The notes beneath the pieces were generated by a model, which did not search any database, had not been told where the DNA came from, and saw only the letters and a program-made list of their open reading frames with translations. Positions 34,824-45,074 of a DNA stretch of 64,000 nt are shown here, in pieces. Within the stretch, counting starts at the first letter, position 1. The number at the start of each line of letters is the position of its first letter. The DNA is taken from assembly GCA_039621445.1 (NCBI GenBank), contig CP154954.1, positions 17,638,589 through 17,702,588 on the forward strand. The letters run 5' to 3'. This DNA is from Euglena gracilis (lineage: Eukaryota; Euglenida; Euglenophyceae; Euglenales). A program made the position numbers and the translations under genes.

Positions 34824-36066
34824 ATATTTGCTCTCTTGGCATTAGGTCACTTGTCCCACTTTGAAGGAAAAAAAGACCCGTCCACAGTTTATTCAGGCTG
34901 ACAGGATGTCTTGCACATATTTTTCTGCTCAGATTTATTTTGCTCTTTCTTGAAGTGTTGCAGCCACACATGCAATCAATGCAAAAGTGTATGCATTTAG
35001 TTTATTTCAATTTGGCCAAAGCTCAATTTGTGTAGCACATTTGGATCCAAGGTGCGTCGAAGTACAATCTTTAATTCGGCCAACGTCTTATAAAGTGGAT
35101 TGATTGGCCGTGACCCTTTTTTGGGCCAACGGATTTTTTCCCGGAAATTTCTGAGAACAGATATGTCCCCACCACCTTTCAACGGCAGATTCCCGCAAGT
35201 CACCATGTGATTTTACCATTTTTTTGATTCCGCAAGATCCTCTCCCACCACGACAATCTTATTGCGTTCGGGAACGGGGAAATGAGAAGAAAGAGGGAGA
35301 CCCAGTTTGTTTGTTTTTTGTGGTATTTTGTGTGTTTTTGGTTTGGCAATTGACATGAAAAATCCCCAATTTGGTTTCCACGAGATTTTTATGCCCATTT
35401 TTTTCAGTGGTCATTTTTGAATCTTTCTGATTTTAATTTGAGTTTTTCTGCTTCATTTGGTGGTCCCCCCCCGCGCTTTCGTCCCTCATGACAAATTGGT
35501 AGTGTTCTGTGTTTGGGCAATGCATTTCTGGCTCTCATCTTGCATTTCCGTTCCATTCTCTGAATGGAGAAATGGCAATTCAAAGCGAAACGCACCGCAA
35601 CTCCTTTGGACCCCATTGCTGTTGCCGTCTTTCGTTATTTGACCTTTTGAAAAGTTTTCAGAGTGGGCTTTCACAGGCCCCTCCAAAGGCTCCGCTCATT
35701 GGGTACGTTGGCTCAGTGCCCACTCTGAGGGTCCAAAAATTGGCGGAAATGTCAACACTGGGGGGAGGGATTGCACAGGAATTCCCGGCATTTTTTTTGG
35801 GTGGCGCGTGGGGGGGGGCAGTGGCCAGAGTTCTTTCACCACCACTGGGCCCAACCCAACCACTTTGGGCCAGAACACCCCCAAAGACCCTCCTGACAAG
35901 CACCTCCGTTGCTGGGCGAGGGAGGGTTTTTTTTGGGGGACCAAACTCCGCAAATAACCGACGGGTGAAGAAGAACGCCTTCCGGGGCCACCCGTCTTCC
36001 TTCGTCTCCGACTTTTATGACCTTTTTTTAAGAGGCCGAAAACGGCCCAGCAGGGAAGTCAAAATC
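34824..36066. other. Intergenic sequence without a recognised gene
   Basis: The plus-strand open frame at 35509-36084 and the minus frames at 35404-35953 show no family motifs. The stretch ends at the left terminus of DIRS element B (36067). Confidence 0.45.
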
Positions 36067-36185
36067 GTACTCCCTCGAGGCTAGACGAAAAGGGAGGAAC
36101 GGACACCGAGGGCGAAGCACAAAGACACTGTGAGGCCATGCCTTGCTCGCCGGCGGTTTGCTGTGCGATTGTTCGCTGCGCTGGG

Positions 36186-36824
36186 TTAGGAGGTCACGCT
36201 TAGTGCCGCCTCGCCGGAGTTGGCTGCTTTGTCTCCGACGTGGCGACCATGGTGCTGTCTTTTTCCCTGGGGGTGTCCCCCCCCACCTTCCCCCCCTTGG
36301 CCCCCATCTTCTGACCGAGGGCGTTTGAAGACAAATTTTCTTAAATGCGTGGGGGGGTCGGGCTCACAATGTCTTTGTGCTTCGCCCTCGGTGTCCCTTC
36401 CTCCCTGGTCGGCTTGCCTCGAGGGAGTACGAGACACCTCGGGCTCCGCACTTTGCCATTGTGAGGCCAGATTGTGCACTGAAATTAGGGGGGCCAGGGC
36501 ATTCTCCAAAGAACCTTGGGCACCAAGTCTTTTATAATGGGCTGTGAAAGCCTCCACCCCCTTCCATTGACCAATTTCACAAACTTCTTGGGCAGAAAGG
36601 CCCAGTTTTTTGAGTAAACCAACTCCTGCTCCTCTGGTGGAGTGGGGTCCCCAAACCTGGGGGGGGGTACCCCATGCTGGGCCAAAAAGTTTTTGGTTAT
36701 AGAAGCAATGGTATCTGCCTTTATGGCTTTATAGGGGGGTTTTAACGCAATTAAAAGGGGGCCCCCAGGTTTCACAAAGAAACGTGTTGCTGCCACATAA
36801 GACATCATCAAATGAAAGGGACTG
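36186..36824 (-). pseudogene. Tyrosine recombinase of DIRS element B, C-terminal part (split by element A)
   Basis: Read from 36811 downwards, the product begins MMMSYVAATRFFVKPGG and ends with the catalytic half of the recombinase: an H-x-x-R box of the type HSTRGAG (seen as STRGAG after a frame break near 36640) and GLSAQEVCEIGQWKGVEAFT, then AHYKRLG containing the nucleophilic Tyr. After the catalytic region comes a long Arg/Glu/Pro-rich tail overlapping the internal complementary region. The N-terminal part lies at 41406-41973, on the other side of element A. A frameshift near the GGGGGGG run at 36659-36665 breaks the frame. Confidence 0.8.
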
Positions 36825-37181
36825 GACCATTCGGGCTCCGCACTGCGAGATGGTGAGGTCCTGCTTTCCTTGCCGGCTGTTCTGTTCTGGTGTGTTTGTG
36901 CGTGCGCGGGGGGTGCTTCTTACTGCTTTTTGTTGCCGGAGTTGGCTGATTCCTAATTCTGCCCTTCGACCTCAAGGAGAAAGAATTTTACTGCTACGAG
37001 TTCACTTGGAAAATATTTACAAGGAGCATTACATTCACCGAAGAACGGCGAATTATCAACTGGTGAATCAAAAGTTTTTGCTGACCTTCGACTTCCAGGA
37101 GGAAGAATTCAACTCTTCGAGTTCAACTGGAATTATCCCAGAAATATTTCAATTAAGAAGACAGCATCACACTGGACTTCC

Positions 37182-38330
37182 ATGAAGAATGATCTGCAAA
37201 GAAATTCAGACTGCCAAGAAGAACTCCAACGAACTTCCAAGAAAACAGCTGGGGAAGGTGGACACACAGCAGCAGCTGCAGAAGGTGATGAGGCGGCAGC
37301 AGCACGTCAGTCCGTGGCCATCGCAACCCCCCCACCCCCCAGCAATTCAAAGTTTTCAGGATCCCCCACTCAAAATGATGGCCATGGACCATGGACAGCA
37401 GTGGTCAGGAAGAGAAGACAGAGGGGGACTACCATCACAGGTCCAACAGACTCCACCCCTTTTTCCCAATTCCTCCCCCTCCAGGGGAAAAAGCAAAGGC
37501 TATGGCAGCCTCTCTGGAGATATCAGAACTCCAAAGGATTCAAATCAAACTCAAGGCTATGGCAGCCATCATTTAACAGGGCCTGGGGCCCAGAATCAAG
37601 GCTATGGCAGCCAGCATTCAAGAGGGCAGTGGGCCCAGTTGCAAGGCTATGGCAGCCTGTATCCCAACCTGGGAAGATCCCACTGGGGGAAGGTATGTTC
37701 AACTTACCCCACAGCTCCCTCAATCAAAAACCCCTCAGGAGCTGCCCATCCAAGCAAGCAGCCCCCCCTTCAGGGGCAGGCCAATGGAGGCCATTATATC
37801 CAAGAGGCCAATGGAGGCCAGAGGGAAAATATCAAGGCCAATGGAGGCCATTTCAATCAAAATCAGGTGGCCATGGGAGGCCAATGCATTCAAGACCACA
37901 GCCCTTGGGGGGGAGGCCCAAGATTGGCTACACCAGGGCCCCCCCAGAGAAGATAATCAGCCCACACCCCCCAGCTGTATATGTACCTCCCCACTGCAGA
38001 AACAGACCTTCCCCCATCTTTCAAAAACAGGGGGAAAGCCTGTCTTTGAGCAGCCCTATGGCAGGGCCAGAGGTGACCCCAGTGATGGGGCAGCCAGAGA
38101 GGACCCCAGTGATGGGGCAGCCAGGGGGAAGGACCCCAGTGATGGGGCCTGTGGAATCCCCAGACACATTACATCCAGGGGTGCCCCCTTACAAAGCCCT
38201 GCAGGCCAGTATCCCCCATTGGGAAAAGGCAGGTGCCAGCAGAGAGGTATTAAACCTGATAAGGGAAGGGGTCATGGCAGATCTTCCCCTCCCCCCTCTA
38301 ATGTCCTTAAAAGTTCCCTTCAAAGCCCCC
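37182..38330 (+). CDS. Gag-like ORF of DIRS element A (N-terminal part of the 504-codon frame)
   Basis: The open frame runs 37182-38696; its first part is gag-like and the RT domain begins in its last quarter. The gag part starts MKNDLQRNSDCQEELQRTSK and is rich in Gln, Pro, Arg and Gly. It contains short internal repeats: GGCTATGGCAGCC recurs four times with a spacing of roughly 42-56 bp (37497-37655), GGCCAATGGAGGCCA-type words recur at 37785-37880, and GACCCCAGTGATGGGG recurs at 38072-38150. Arrays of RLWQP and QWRP motifs result. Such low-complexity nucleic-acid-binding regions are common in DIRS ORF1, though no zinc knuckle is visible. The initiation codon is the first Met of the frame and is not independently supported. 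Confidence 0.7.
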
Positions 38331-38399
38331 CAGGAAGTAATGACTGCCCAAAAAATTCTGAGAGAATACGAATGTGCAGGGGCAACCAGGCAAATCCCC

Positions 38400-39270
38400 C
38401 CAGAGGAGGCAAAACATTTTGTCCCTTACTTCATAATTTCCAAAAAAGAAGGGGAAAAGACCAAGGAAAGACTAATTTCAGATTGTCGACAGTTAAATCA
38501 CTATTTCACCCCCCAGAAGTTCAGACTGGAACACATGGGAAACATTTTCCCATATCTCAGAAAGGGTTGGTTCTGTGGAAAAATAGATCTGAAAGATGCT
38601 TATTTCCATTTAAAGCTGCACAGCAGCCTGGAAAAGCATGTCTGCATGCAAGTGGGGGGGAAACGTGGCAATTTCAAGCTGCATGCTTTGGTATAAGCAG
38701 CCTGCAACAAAAATTTATGACTCTCATGAGAGTCTGGGAAAGGAAATGGAGAAAGGAAGGAAAGGTAGTTTTCATCTACCTAGACGACATTTTGCTGTTA
38801 GCCCCCAGCAAAAAGACAGCAGCCCAGCATTTGGCAGAAATGAAAAAAGATCTTTTACTGGCAGGTTTCAGAATAAACCTCCCCAAATCATGTCTGGAAC
38901 CAACACAAGAAATAAAGCATTTGGGCCAGTGGATCAATTTGAAAAAAGGCCAGCTGGAAATTCCACAGGAAAAATTAAAATCCCTAAGAAAGGAATTAGG
39001 AAAGGTGCTGACAGCACAAAAGATGAGCTGCAGAAAACTCAGCTCTATTGTAGGGCAAGTCAGAAGCTATTTAGTTTCAATGCCTTTTCTCAGAATTCTG
39101 ACAGATCAACTTTGCAAAATGGTGGATTTGCACACAAAGTGGGGTTGGGACCACACCCTGACCATTCCCCAGGGGGTCAAAGATCAAATTGTGGAGTTAA
39201 AAACGTTTTTGCAGCCAGGTGTGGGCAGAGCCTTTCAATCCCAGGCCTCTCAGGAACTGTTCTCAGACAG
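38400..39270 (+). pseudogene. Reverse transcriptase of DIRS element A
   Basis: RT begins in the first frame: FIISKKEGEKTKERLISDCR then IDLKDAYFHLKL (motif A, with the catalytic Asp at about 38586). After a frame break in the G7 run at 38654-38660 it continues in another frame with WQFQAACFGISSLQQKFMTL and VVFIYLDDILLLAP, the active-site YLDD at about 38777-38788, and then INLPKSCLEPTQEIKHLGQW. The order of motifs and the LGQW thumb-side block fit DIRS/BEL-type RTs. With a single-base correction in the homopolymer the domain would be continuous, so the break may be a sequencing error. Confidence 0.9.
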
Positions 39271-39640
39271 CAGCACCTGGCAATGGGGGGGCTGGACAAA
39301 AAGTCTGGTCAAAAGGTCCAGGATTTCTGGAGGGACCTGCATGTCCTTCACATCAATCAAAAAGAATTGATGTCTGCGGTGGAAACTGTAAAGGCTTTGG
39401 CAAAACCAAAACAAACCATTGTTCTTCATGTGGACAGCCAGGTGGCAGTCAGTTATTTGACAAAATGGGGAGGCAAAAAGCCCTTCTGTACCATTGCCAA
39501 GAAAGGCAAATCAACTTGCAGGTGGTTTGGGTTCCCACAAAAGAACAATTGGCAGACTCCCTGACCAGGGAGCAAAAAGATCCAGGGGATTATACCCTGA
39601 ATCTGACCATTTTCACCAGATTCTGAAGTTTTTCAAAAAC
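39250..39640 (+). pseudogene. RNase H domain of DIRS element A
   Basis: It starts ELFSDSSTWQWGG (first acidic residue of the catalytic set). It changes frame in a second G7 run (about 39283-39289) to GLDKKSGQKVQDFWRDLHVL, continues with HINQKELMSAVETVKALAKP and HVDSQVAVSYLTKWGGK, and shifts again near 39495 into INLQVVWVPTKEQLADSLTR. The S-D-(A/S)-S, E-(L/x)-x-(A/S), (V/H)-D-(S/N)-(Q/T)-x-(V/A) and W-(V/x)-x-(S/T)-x-(E/D)-N/Q-x-x-AD-x-L-(S/T)-R landmarks are those of retroelement RNase H. Confidence 0.88.
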
Positions 39641-40010
39641 CACATCACCCCAGAGGTGGACATGTTTTGCACACCCAGCAACAAAAAATTCCCCAAGTTC
39701 ATTTGTCGATACCCCCACCAAGGGGCTTTGTTGGTGGATGCTCTGAAGGCAGATTTAAGGGGTCTCCCCCCAGTTTATGCCAACCCTCCCTGGAGCATCA
39801 TTCCCCAAAGGGTTCAGAGATTAATGTTAAACCCAGACCTAACATGTCTGTTGATCGTACGCCACTGGGCTTCGACATCATGGTGGCGCCAATTAATGTC
39901 AATCAGGCAGCCAGGCAGCAAGGTTTTGCTAGTACCCCCCCAGTGGGGTCTGTTCACCAACTGCTGGGGGGAGGAGATGCCCCCCCCAAGGTGGAATTTG
40001 GCCTGCTTGA
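39640..40010 (+). CDS. N6-adenine methyltransferase-like domain of DIRS element A
   Basis: In the 39494-40072 frame the product contains TPEVDMFCTPSNKKFPKFIC, then DALKADLRGLPPVYANPPWS with NPPW at 39782-39793. NPPW is the (D/N)-P-P-(Y/W) catalytic motif of adenine-N6 methyltransferases. This small domain sits between RNase H and recombinase in DIRS1-like elements and is diagnostic of that clade. The following CLLIVRHWASTSWW and VLLVPPQWGLFTNCWG are the family's downstream strands. An adenine-methylating activity is inferred from the motif only. Confidence 0.85.
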
Positions 40011-41037
40011 TTGCGTCAGGCAAATATTACAATCCCAGGAAGTTTCGATGTCCAGTATCGACACTTACATAAAAAATCTGGGAAATGTCAAAAGATATGA
40101 CTCAGCCTTCAGGGCATTGGTGAGACAATTATTGCACAAAGGGGTGCGTCTGCAGCAGTGCACAGTCCCAAAGATGGCTGAAGCCATCCTTGATCTTGCT
40201 GTTCATAGCATCAATACTGCACGAAATGCATATGCAGCAGCCTTACTACTCCCAGGGTTTGGGTCTTTGAGATTTTCACCCCTTCTGGCTCCATTGAAAA
40301 GGAAGTGGAATGCCAATGTCTGCAAGTATGCCCACTTTTGGGACCCCACTGATTTCCTAGAAAACATCATGAGGAATTCCACACCCCTCTCAGACCTATC
40401 TGTGAAAGAGCTCAGAAACAGACTCATCATCTGTTGGAGGCTTTTGGCCCTCCACAGGGGGGTTGATTTAGCCAGGACACAGCGAAAAATCAGTTTCGTG
40501 GGAGAAACAATTTTCATTTTCTTGCAAAGGAAAGGGTGGCAATTCCCAAAATGGGAAGAGATTTTGAATTTGCCACACACCCCCCTCATAAGCCCATGGC
40601 ATTTATTGAAAGAGTATGTGGAAAGGACAGCCCACATGGTTGGGCACAAAAATAATTTGTTGTGGTCTTTGGATGGTAAAAGACCTTTGACATCAGAAAG
40701 GGTGAATTCCCTAACCAAAGACGTTCTGCAGGAGGGGGGGGTGGACACCACCCACTGGAAACCCCACAGCACCAGAGGGGCTGGGGTCTTATGGTGGAAA
40801 AATGCTGGTTTGCAAGTGGAAGAAGTCCAGCAGCTGGGTCAGTGGAAAAATTTTTGGTGCCTTCCAAGCTCATTATTTGAGGCTGGGAGTCGTGTCAAAA
40901 ATTCAAAATATTATGGCCCAAAGGGGGGTGCACAGTACCTCACCATCTCGCAGTGCGGAGCCCGAATGGTCTCGGACTCCCACGACACAGGAAGGGGGAG
41001 GAAGGGACCAAGAGGGCGAAGCACAAGAAGATGGTGA
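39980..41037 (+). CDS. Tyrosine recombinase (integrase) of DIRS element A
   Basis: The 39667-41037 frame encodes the recombinase from about residue 105. The N-terminal DNA-binding helices contain DTYIKNLGNVKRYDSAFRAL and NTARNAYAAALLLPGFGSLR. The catalytic domain has RNRLIICWRLLALHRGVDLA (first catalytic Arg in the LHRGVDLAR box, about 40450-40480), the H-x-x-R box in KPHSTRGAGVLWWKNAG (about 40765-40776) and LGQWKN. A frame break in the A/T run at about 40847-40856 moves the nucleophile region (FQAHYLRLG, Tyr at 40874-40876) into the next frame, where the protein continues with an Arg/Glu/Pro-rich tail across the internal complementary region. All catalytic residues are visible. Confidence 0.9.
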
Positions 41038-41038
41038 G
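40939..41038. repeat. Internal complementary region of DIRS element A
   Basis: Bases 40939-40971 are the reverse complement of the left end (36825-36857) and 40972-41038 are the reverse complement of the outermost right end (about 41338-41405). In DIRS elements this region templates a circular intermediate in which the two ends are joined. Here it fixes both element boundaries to the base. Confidence 0.9.
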
Positions 41039-41405
41039 CCCAACCCTCCCACCCAAAAAACCAGCAGAAAAACATCCCAACCAGAAAAGGGACCCCCAAC
41101 CAAGCAGCCCCAACCACCCACCCAGAAACACAGAAAGAGACCACCATCCCCATCAGGGGGGGGGGGCCACCAAGCGACCATGGGAGAGGGGGGGGGCGGG
41201 GCCACAACGGTTCAGCTTCGCCAAGGTGTCGGAGGAGGCCTCATCATCGCCAACTCCGGCAACAAAGGCGCAGTAAGAAGCACCCCCCGCGCACGCACAA
41301 ACACACCAGAACAGAACAGCCGGCAAGGAAAGCAGGACCTCACCATCTTCTTGTGCTTCGCCCTCTTGGTCCCTTCCTCCCCCTTCCTGTGTCGTGGGAG
41401 TCCGA

Positions 41406-41973
41406 ATTTGGGGGCTCTGGGGAATAGAGACAACTCTCTCCCACTTATGGAGTTTTTGCCCTTTACGTTTAATTTTGATGTAGGGTGCCCCCCCCAACAC
41501 ACTGGTGGTTCTTTGGACCTGTGCCAAATCAGAACTTCTGTATAAACAGAGGATACGTGAACAGAAAATGAGTTGTGTATGTAATGTACACATATCAGAG
41601 GGCAGGTGGGACTGTGCCAGCCCCAGTAGGATTGGGAGGGGATCCCAGATTGGTTCCAAAGCCTTTTATAAGGTGCCAACATGGCATGGAACTTCAGGTC
41701 TCCAAAGCCAGGGATCAAAAGCATAGCACTGTATGCATTGCGTGCCTGGGCCTTTGAAAATTGAAACAGTTGAACTAAAGCGTCAACCACTTGGTCAGTG
41801 GTGGCTTCAGGGGGGGGTACCCCCATTTTGTCCAAACTTACCCATAAAAGCGTAAAAGCGCTTTGATAACGCTTTAAACTGGGATTTCTTCCCAGGAAAT
41901 CGTTAATAGTCGAATTTTGTACTTGCTTCCCCTCCAAAATTTGCCTGAGCAAATCATGCAAAGGAGGGGCCAC
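41406..41973 (-). pseudogene. Tyrosine recombinase of DIRS element B, N-terminal part
   Basis: Read from 41973: MAPPLHDLLRQILEGKQVQN, then FLGRNPSLKRYQSAFTLLWV and AQARNAYSAMLLIPGFGDLK, collinear with the recombinase N-terminus of element A. It runs to ELSLFPRAPKF and stops at the junction with element A (41405/41406); the coding sequence resumes at 36824. Copy C shows the uninterrupted arrangement across the same point. Confidence 0.85.
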
Positions 41974-42059
41974 CTGGGGGTGGCGTTTTTTCCCCCCTGC
42001 AGTTGGTGAACATACCCTTGTAGGGGGTGATTTTCAGGCAGGGGGTCCCTGGAACTTTC

Positions 42060-42350
42060 ATTTTTATTAACTGGGGCCACCATGTGGCTGAATCCCAGTA
42101 GGGGGTGACCATCAAAACTTTGGCCTGTGGAAACATTTTTCATCTGGGGAGAAACTTTCGAGTAACAGACCAGGGGGGGGTTGCATAAAGTCCCCCCATG
42201 TTGTCCAGTGGGAATTGCAATGCGTCCACTGCTGTGGCATCCCAATGGGGCCACCTGGCCACAAATTGTGGTAGTTTTTTGTTGCCTGGTGAGGCAAAAA
42301 GGTCTGTTTTTAGGCTGATGTAATTTTTGAACTGCTGCCTCAGCCACTGA
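42060..42350 (-). pseudogene. N6-adenine methyltransferase-like domain of DIRS element B
   Basis: The minus-strand frame contains LKTDLFASPGNKKLPQFVAR, DALQFPLDNMGGLYATPPWS and SVTRKFLPR, then FDGHPLLGFSHMVAPVNKNE in the next frame. The motif reads TPPW where element A has NPPW, so a key residue of the catalytic loop has changed; a frame break falls near the G8 run at 42173-42180. Confidence 0.75.
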
Positions 42351-42359
42351 AAAATTTGG

Positions 42360-42862
42360 GGGTCCAGGGAGTAATCCCCCCTGTCCATTTCCCACCTGTT
42401 TATGGGGTCTGCCAGGCATTCCTTTGAAGGCACCCACTTTACTTGCAGGTTTATGTTGTGTTCCATGCACCATTTGAAAAAGGGTCTTAGCATGGAATTG
42501 AAGGGGTCTTTTCTGCCCCCCCCCTTTGTTAAGTAATAGTAAATTACTTGATTGTCCACTGACAGGGACACAGTTTCTCCTGGTTTGCTTAGGCTTTGTA
42601 CGTTGCTTATTGCTGCACTTAATTCTTTGACATTTATGTGCAAAATGGAGCTTTCCCTCCAAAATTCTTGCACAATTTCGCCTGTTCGAATGTCCAGCCC
42701 CCCCCATGCATGGGTACTGCTGTCTGAGTGCAACTGGGTCTGCCCCCCCAGGAGTCCAGTAGATTTTTTATTTCTCTTAATTGGTCTTTTATTCTTTGGG
42801 AAATGGCGTGTTTTGAGTCCAGGAGGCTGTGGAATATTCCACCAAAAAAATTGCCAGGGCAT
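42360..42862 (-). pseudogene. RNase H domain of DIRS element B
   Basis: The frame contains QLHSDSSTHAWGGLDIRTGE, ILHINVKELSAAISNVQSLS, SLSVDNQVIYYYLTKGGGRK and LQVKWVPSKECLADPINRWE. It holds the same landmarks as element A without interruption, so this domain is better preserved here. Confidence 0.85.
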
Positions 42863-43560
42863 CCGTAAAGGCCCTTAGAAAGGGCAGGGCCATTAGATTG
42901 CATCTTATTTGGCCCAAAATGGCAGCCAACTGCCTTTTTGACATGTCATCTTTCTTCACCATTTTCCCCAGCTCCTTTTTTACTTTTTTTTTCTGGGGGG
43001 GCACCTGCAATTTTCCCTCTTGGAAGTTTAATTGAAACCCAAGATGATTTACGATTTGGGTTGGCTGCAGGGTGGACTTTTTTACATTGATTTTGAATCC
43101 TGATTTGATTAAATCCCTGACCACTGTGTTCAGGTGATTTTGTAAGAGATTGTGTGTTGGGGCTACCAGTAAAATGTCGTCCAGGTAAATAAGTACCTGG
43201 ATGCCCCTTTTTCTCCACAGCTTTTCGAATGTCTTCATTACTGACAAAAAAAATTTGGGGCATTACATTCAGGCCAAAACAGCCTGCCTGGAATTCCCAG
43301 GTCTGCCCGCCCACCTGATGTCTTAGAAATGGCCTTAGGGCCTGGCTCACTGGTATGTGGAGGTAGGCATCCTTTGCTGCCCAGTGGCCTTTTTCCAACA
43401 CAGGGAAAATGTGCTGGATGTGATCCAGCTTGAAAGGTTTCACTGGGAACAGTTGATTTATTTCCCTGCAATCGCTTATTAACCTCCACTTGGTCTGTCC
43501 CCCCTCTGGTTTTGAAATCAAAAACCAGGGGATGAGGTGCTGGGTGGTTGAATCCCTCAC
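42789..43560 (-). pseudogene. Reverse transcriptase of DIRS element B
   Basis: The upstream frame gives HLIPWFLISKPEGGQTKWRL, ISDCREINQLFPVKPFKLDH and QTWEFQAGCFGLNVMPQIFF. After a break at the A8 run (43242-43249) the second frame gives KTFEKLWRKRGIQVLIYLDD, continuing ILLVAP, with the YLDD active site at about 43171-43182, then INVKKSTLQPTQIVNHLGFQ. Motif A reads AAKDAYLHIPVSQ: a residue pair before KDAY is missing, so the catalytic Asp context is altered in this copy. Confidence 0.87.
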
Positions 43561-43565
43561 CCTCT

Positions 43566-45074
43566 TTACGGGTCCAGATTTTTCGTAATCCAGCAGTATT
43601 TTTTTCTGCTTGGGGTAGGTTCAAATTTGCTCTGGGTTTTGGGTGGGTGGACACTTTTGGTGGGTTTACCCAGGGGGGTTGAATGCCATCCCTGATGAGT
43701 TGACATGTTGTTGGGGGGGCATTTTTTGCCCACCATTTCAGGCTTTTTTGCAGCCTTTGATGGAGGGGGGGTGTCTCCCCATTTCTCCTCCATGGAATTT
43801 ATTTCCTGGATAAGATTGTTTTGGGAGGGCTGGGCTGGGGGTGATGGACATTTTTGGCTTTTTTGCAACCTTTGATGGAGGGGGGTGTCTCCCTTTATTT
43901 CCTCCATTGAAGTTGTTTTCTGGATAAGAAGATTTTGGGGGGGCTGGGCTGGGGGTGTTGGACATTGCACCCCTAGGTCCCCTAGGGCTTGGGCCTTTGG
44001 AAAAGGAAATTTTTTCTGGGGTGATGTGCATGCATTCTCTCCCTCTCTGATCACCAGTCTGGAGGATCTTGTTGTTGGATGACATACCATAGGGCTTAAT
44101 GCCCCTGTTTTGCCTGTCTGGTCTTGTCCATGATGATCTGGTTGGTTGACATACCATAGGGGGGCCTCTGTGGGTCCCCCCGTTGACTGAACAATCGGGA
44201 CTTGAGAAATAAATGTTGGAGGGGCTCCTGCCCGTCCCTTCAAAAGGGCCACTGTGGGTCCCTTTTCCTGCTGAGGCTGAGTCATTAAAAGGGCCACTGT
44301 GGGTCCCTTTTTCCCCCCTTTTTGGCAGAGGGCCTCTGTGGGTCCCTCGGGGGAGTTCTCCAGCAGCTTTCTTAGCTTCTTGGTGGCCACCGTGGGTCCA
44401 TCCTGCTGGTTGGGGATGATGTCCCATAGCTTCTTGGTGGCCTCTGTGGGTCCACCCTGCTGGCCTCCAAGGCTTCCATGTATAAATCTTTTTCCATTAT
44501 CCATCTGTTGGTCTTCCAGGCCTTGATTGCTTCTTGGCCTCCAACCCCACTGGAAATCTGGGGGGGCTGCTGTGGCCCCCCCTTTTCCCCTTGGGAGGGG
44601 TTGTTGTGTAAGATGAATTGTGGGGGTTTGACAGACCTTTTCTGCCGCTTCCTGAGGGTATTTGCTTGTAAAATTGGCCCCCATGGCCCCTGTAACGTTG
44701 ACCTCCTTGGCCTTGATTCCATCTCCCCAGCCTTTGTGTACAGGCTTGGGGGAAAAGCCCCTGATTTGTGGGCTTTGGATGTCCAATGCTGAAGTATTTT
44801 GGGCCTCCGTGGCCCATCCTTTGCCCACTGAGGGCTTGGGCTGACTTCTGTTTTCTGGGCCTTCTGGCCACAGTGGTCCAAGGACCGTGGCCGTCACTGG
44901 GGGGGATTTGTGGGAAATTTCTGGGGTGGGGGTCTGGGTGGGAAGAACGGCCACGGTTTGCCACGTGTCGACCGCATCTCCAAGTTCTCCAGCTGCTGCT
45001 GCGGCCTCTGCTCCAAGACGTCCCCGGCGATGAAATCCCAATTTCTTCTCGATTGCATTGCTCATTGAAGTCAA
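43566..45074 (-). CDS. Gag-like ORF of DIRS element B (502 codons)
   Basis: It starts MTSMSNAIEKKLGFHRRGRL and is rich in Pro, Gln, Gly and Lys. Repeats of the type GGPTEATKKL / GPTVATKKL / GPTVALL come from a DNA word GGGCC(A/T)CTGTGGGTCC repeated six or more times at 44160-44470. A second repeated block, SPPAQP(S/P)QN(N/L)LIQ, occurs twice near 43800-43960. The frame ends in the stretch that in other copies runs into RT (ANLNLPQAEKNT); the break is at the T7 run at 43601-43607. The repeat words differ from those of element A, but the low-complexity layout is the same. Confidence 0.7.
   Translation of the reverse strand: MTSMSNAIEKKLGFHRRGRLGAEAAAAAGELGDAVDTWQTVAVLPTQTPTPEISHKSPPVTATVLGPLWPEGPENRSQPKPSVGKGWATEAQNTSALDIQSPQIRGFSPKPVHKGWGDGIKAKEVNVTGAMGANFTSKYPQEAAEKVCQTPTIHLTQQPLPRGKGGATAAPPDFQWGWRPRSNQGLEDQQMDNGKRFIHGSLGGQQGGPTEATKKLWDIIPNQQDGPTVATKKLRKLLENSPEGPTEALCQKGGKKGPTVALLMTQPQQEKGPTVALLKGRAGAPPTFISQVPIVQSTGGPTEAPLWYVNQPDHHGQDQTGKTGALSPMVCHPTTRSSRLVIREGENACTSPQKKFPFPKAQALGDLGVQCPTPPAQPPQNLLIQKTTSMEEIKGDTPLHQRLQKSQKCPSPPAQPSQNNLIQEINSMEEKWGDTPPPSKAAKKPEMVGKKCPPNNMSTHQGWHSTPLGKPTKSVHPPKTQSKFEPTPSRKKYCWITKNLDP

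Larger units (their letters stand above)
36825..41405 (+). mobile_element. DIRS-type tyrosine-recombinase retrotransposon A, nested in element B
   Basis: The element is delimited by its own internal complementary region (40939-41038): the left half of that region is the complement of the left end (GACCATTCGGGCTCCGCACT at 36825) and the right half is the complement of the right end (ending GTCGTGGGAGTCCGA at 41405). Inverted terminal repeats lie at about 36849-36949 and 41249-41352. Between them are gag, RT, RNase H, MT and YR frames on the plus strand. Flanking bases read GGGACTG|...|ATTTGGGGG. The equivalent uninterrupted site in copy C reads GGGACTGATTTAGGG (about 46754), so insertion left no target duplication. 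Confidence 0.92.
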
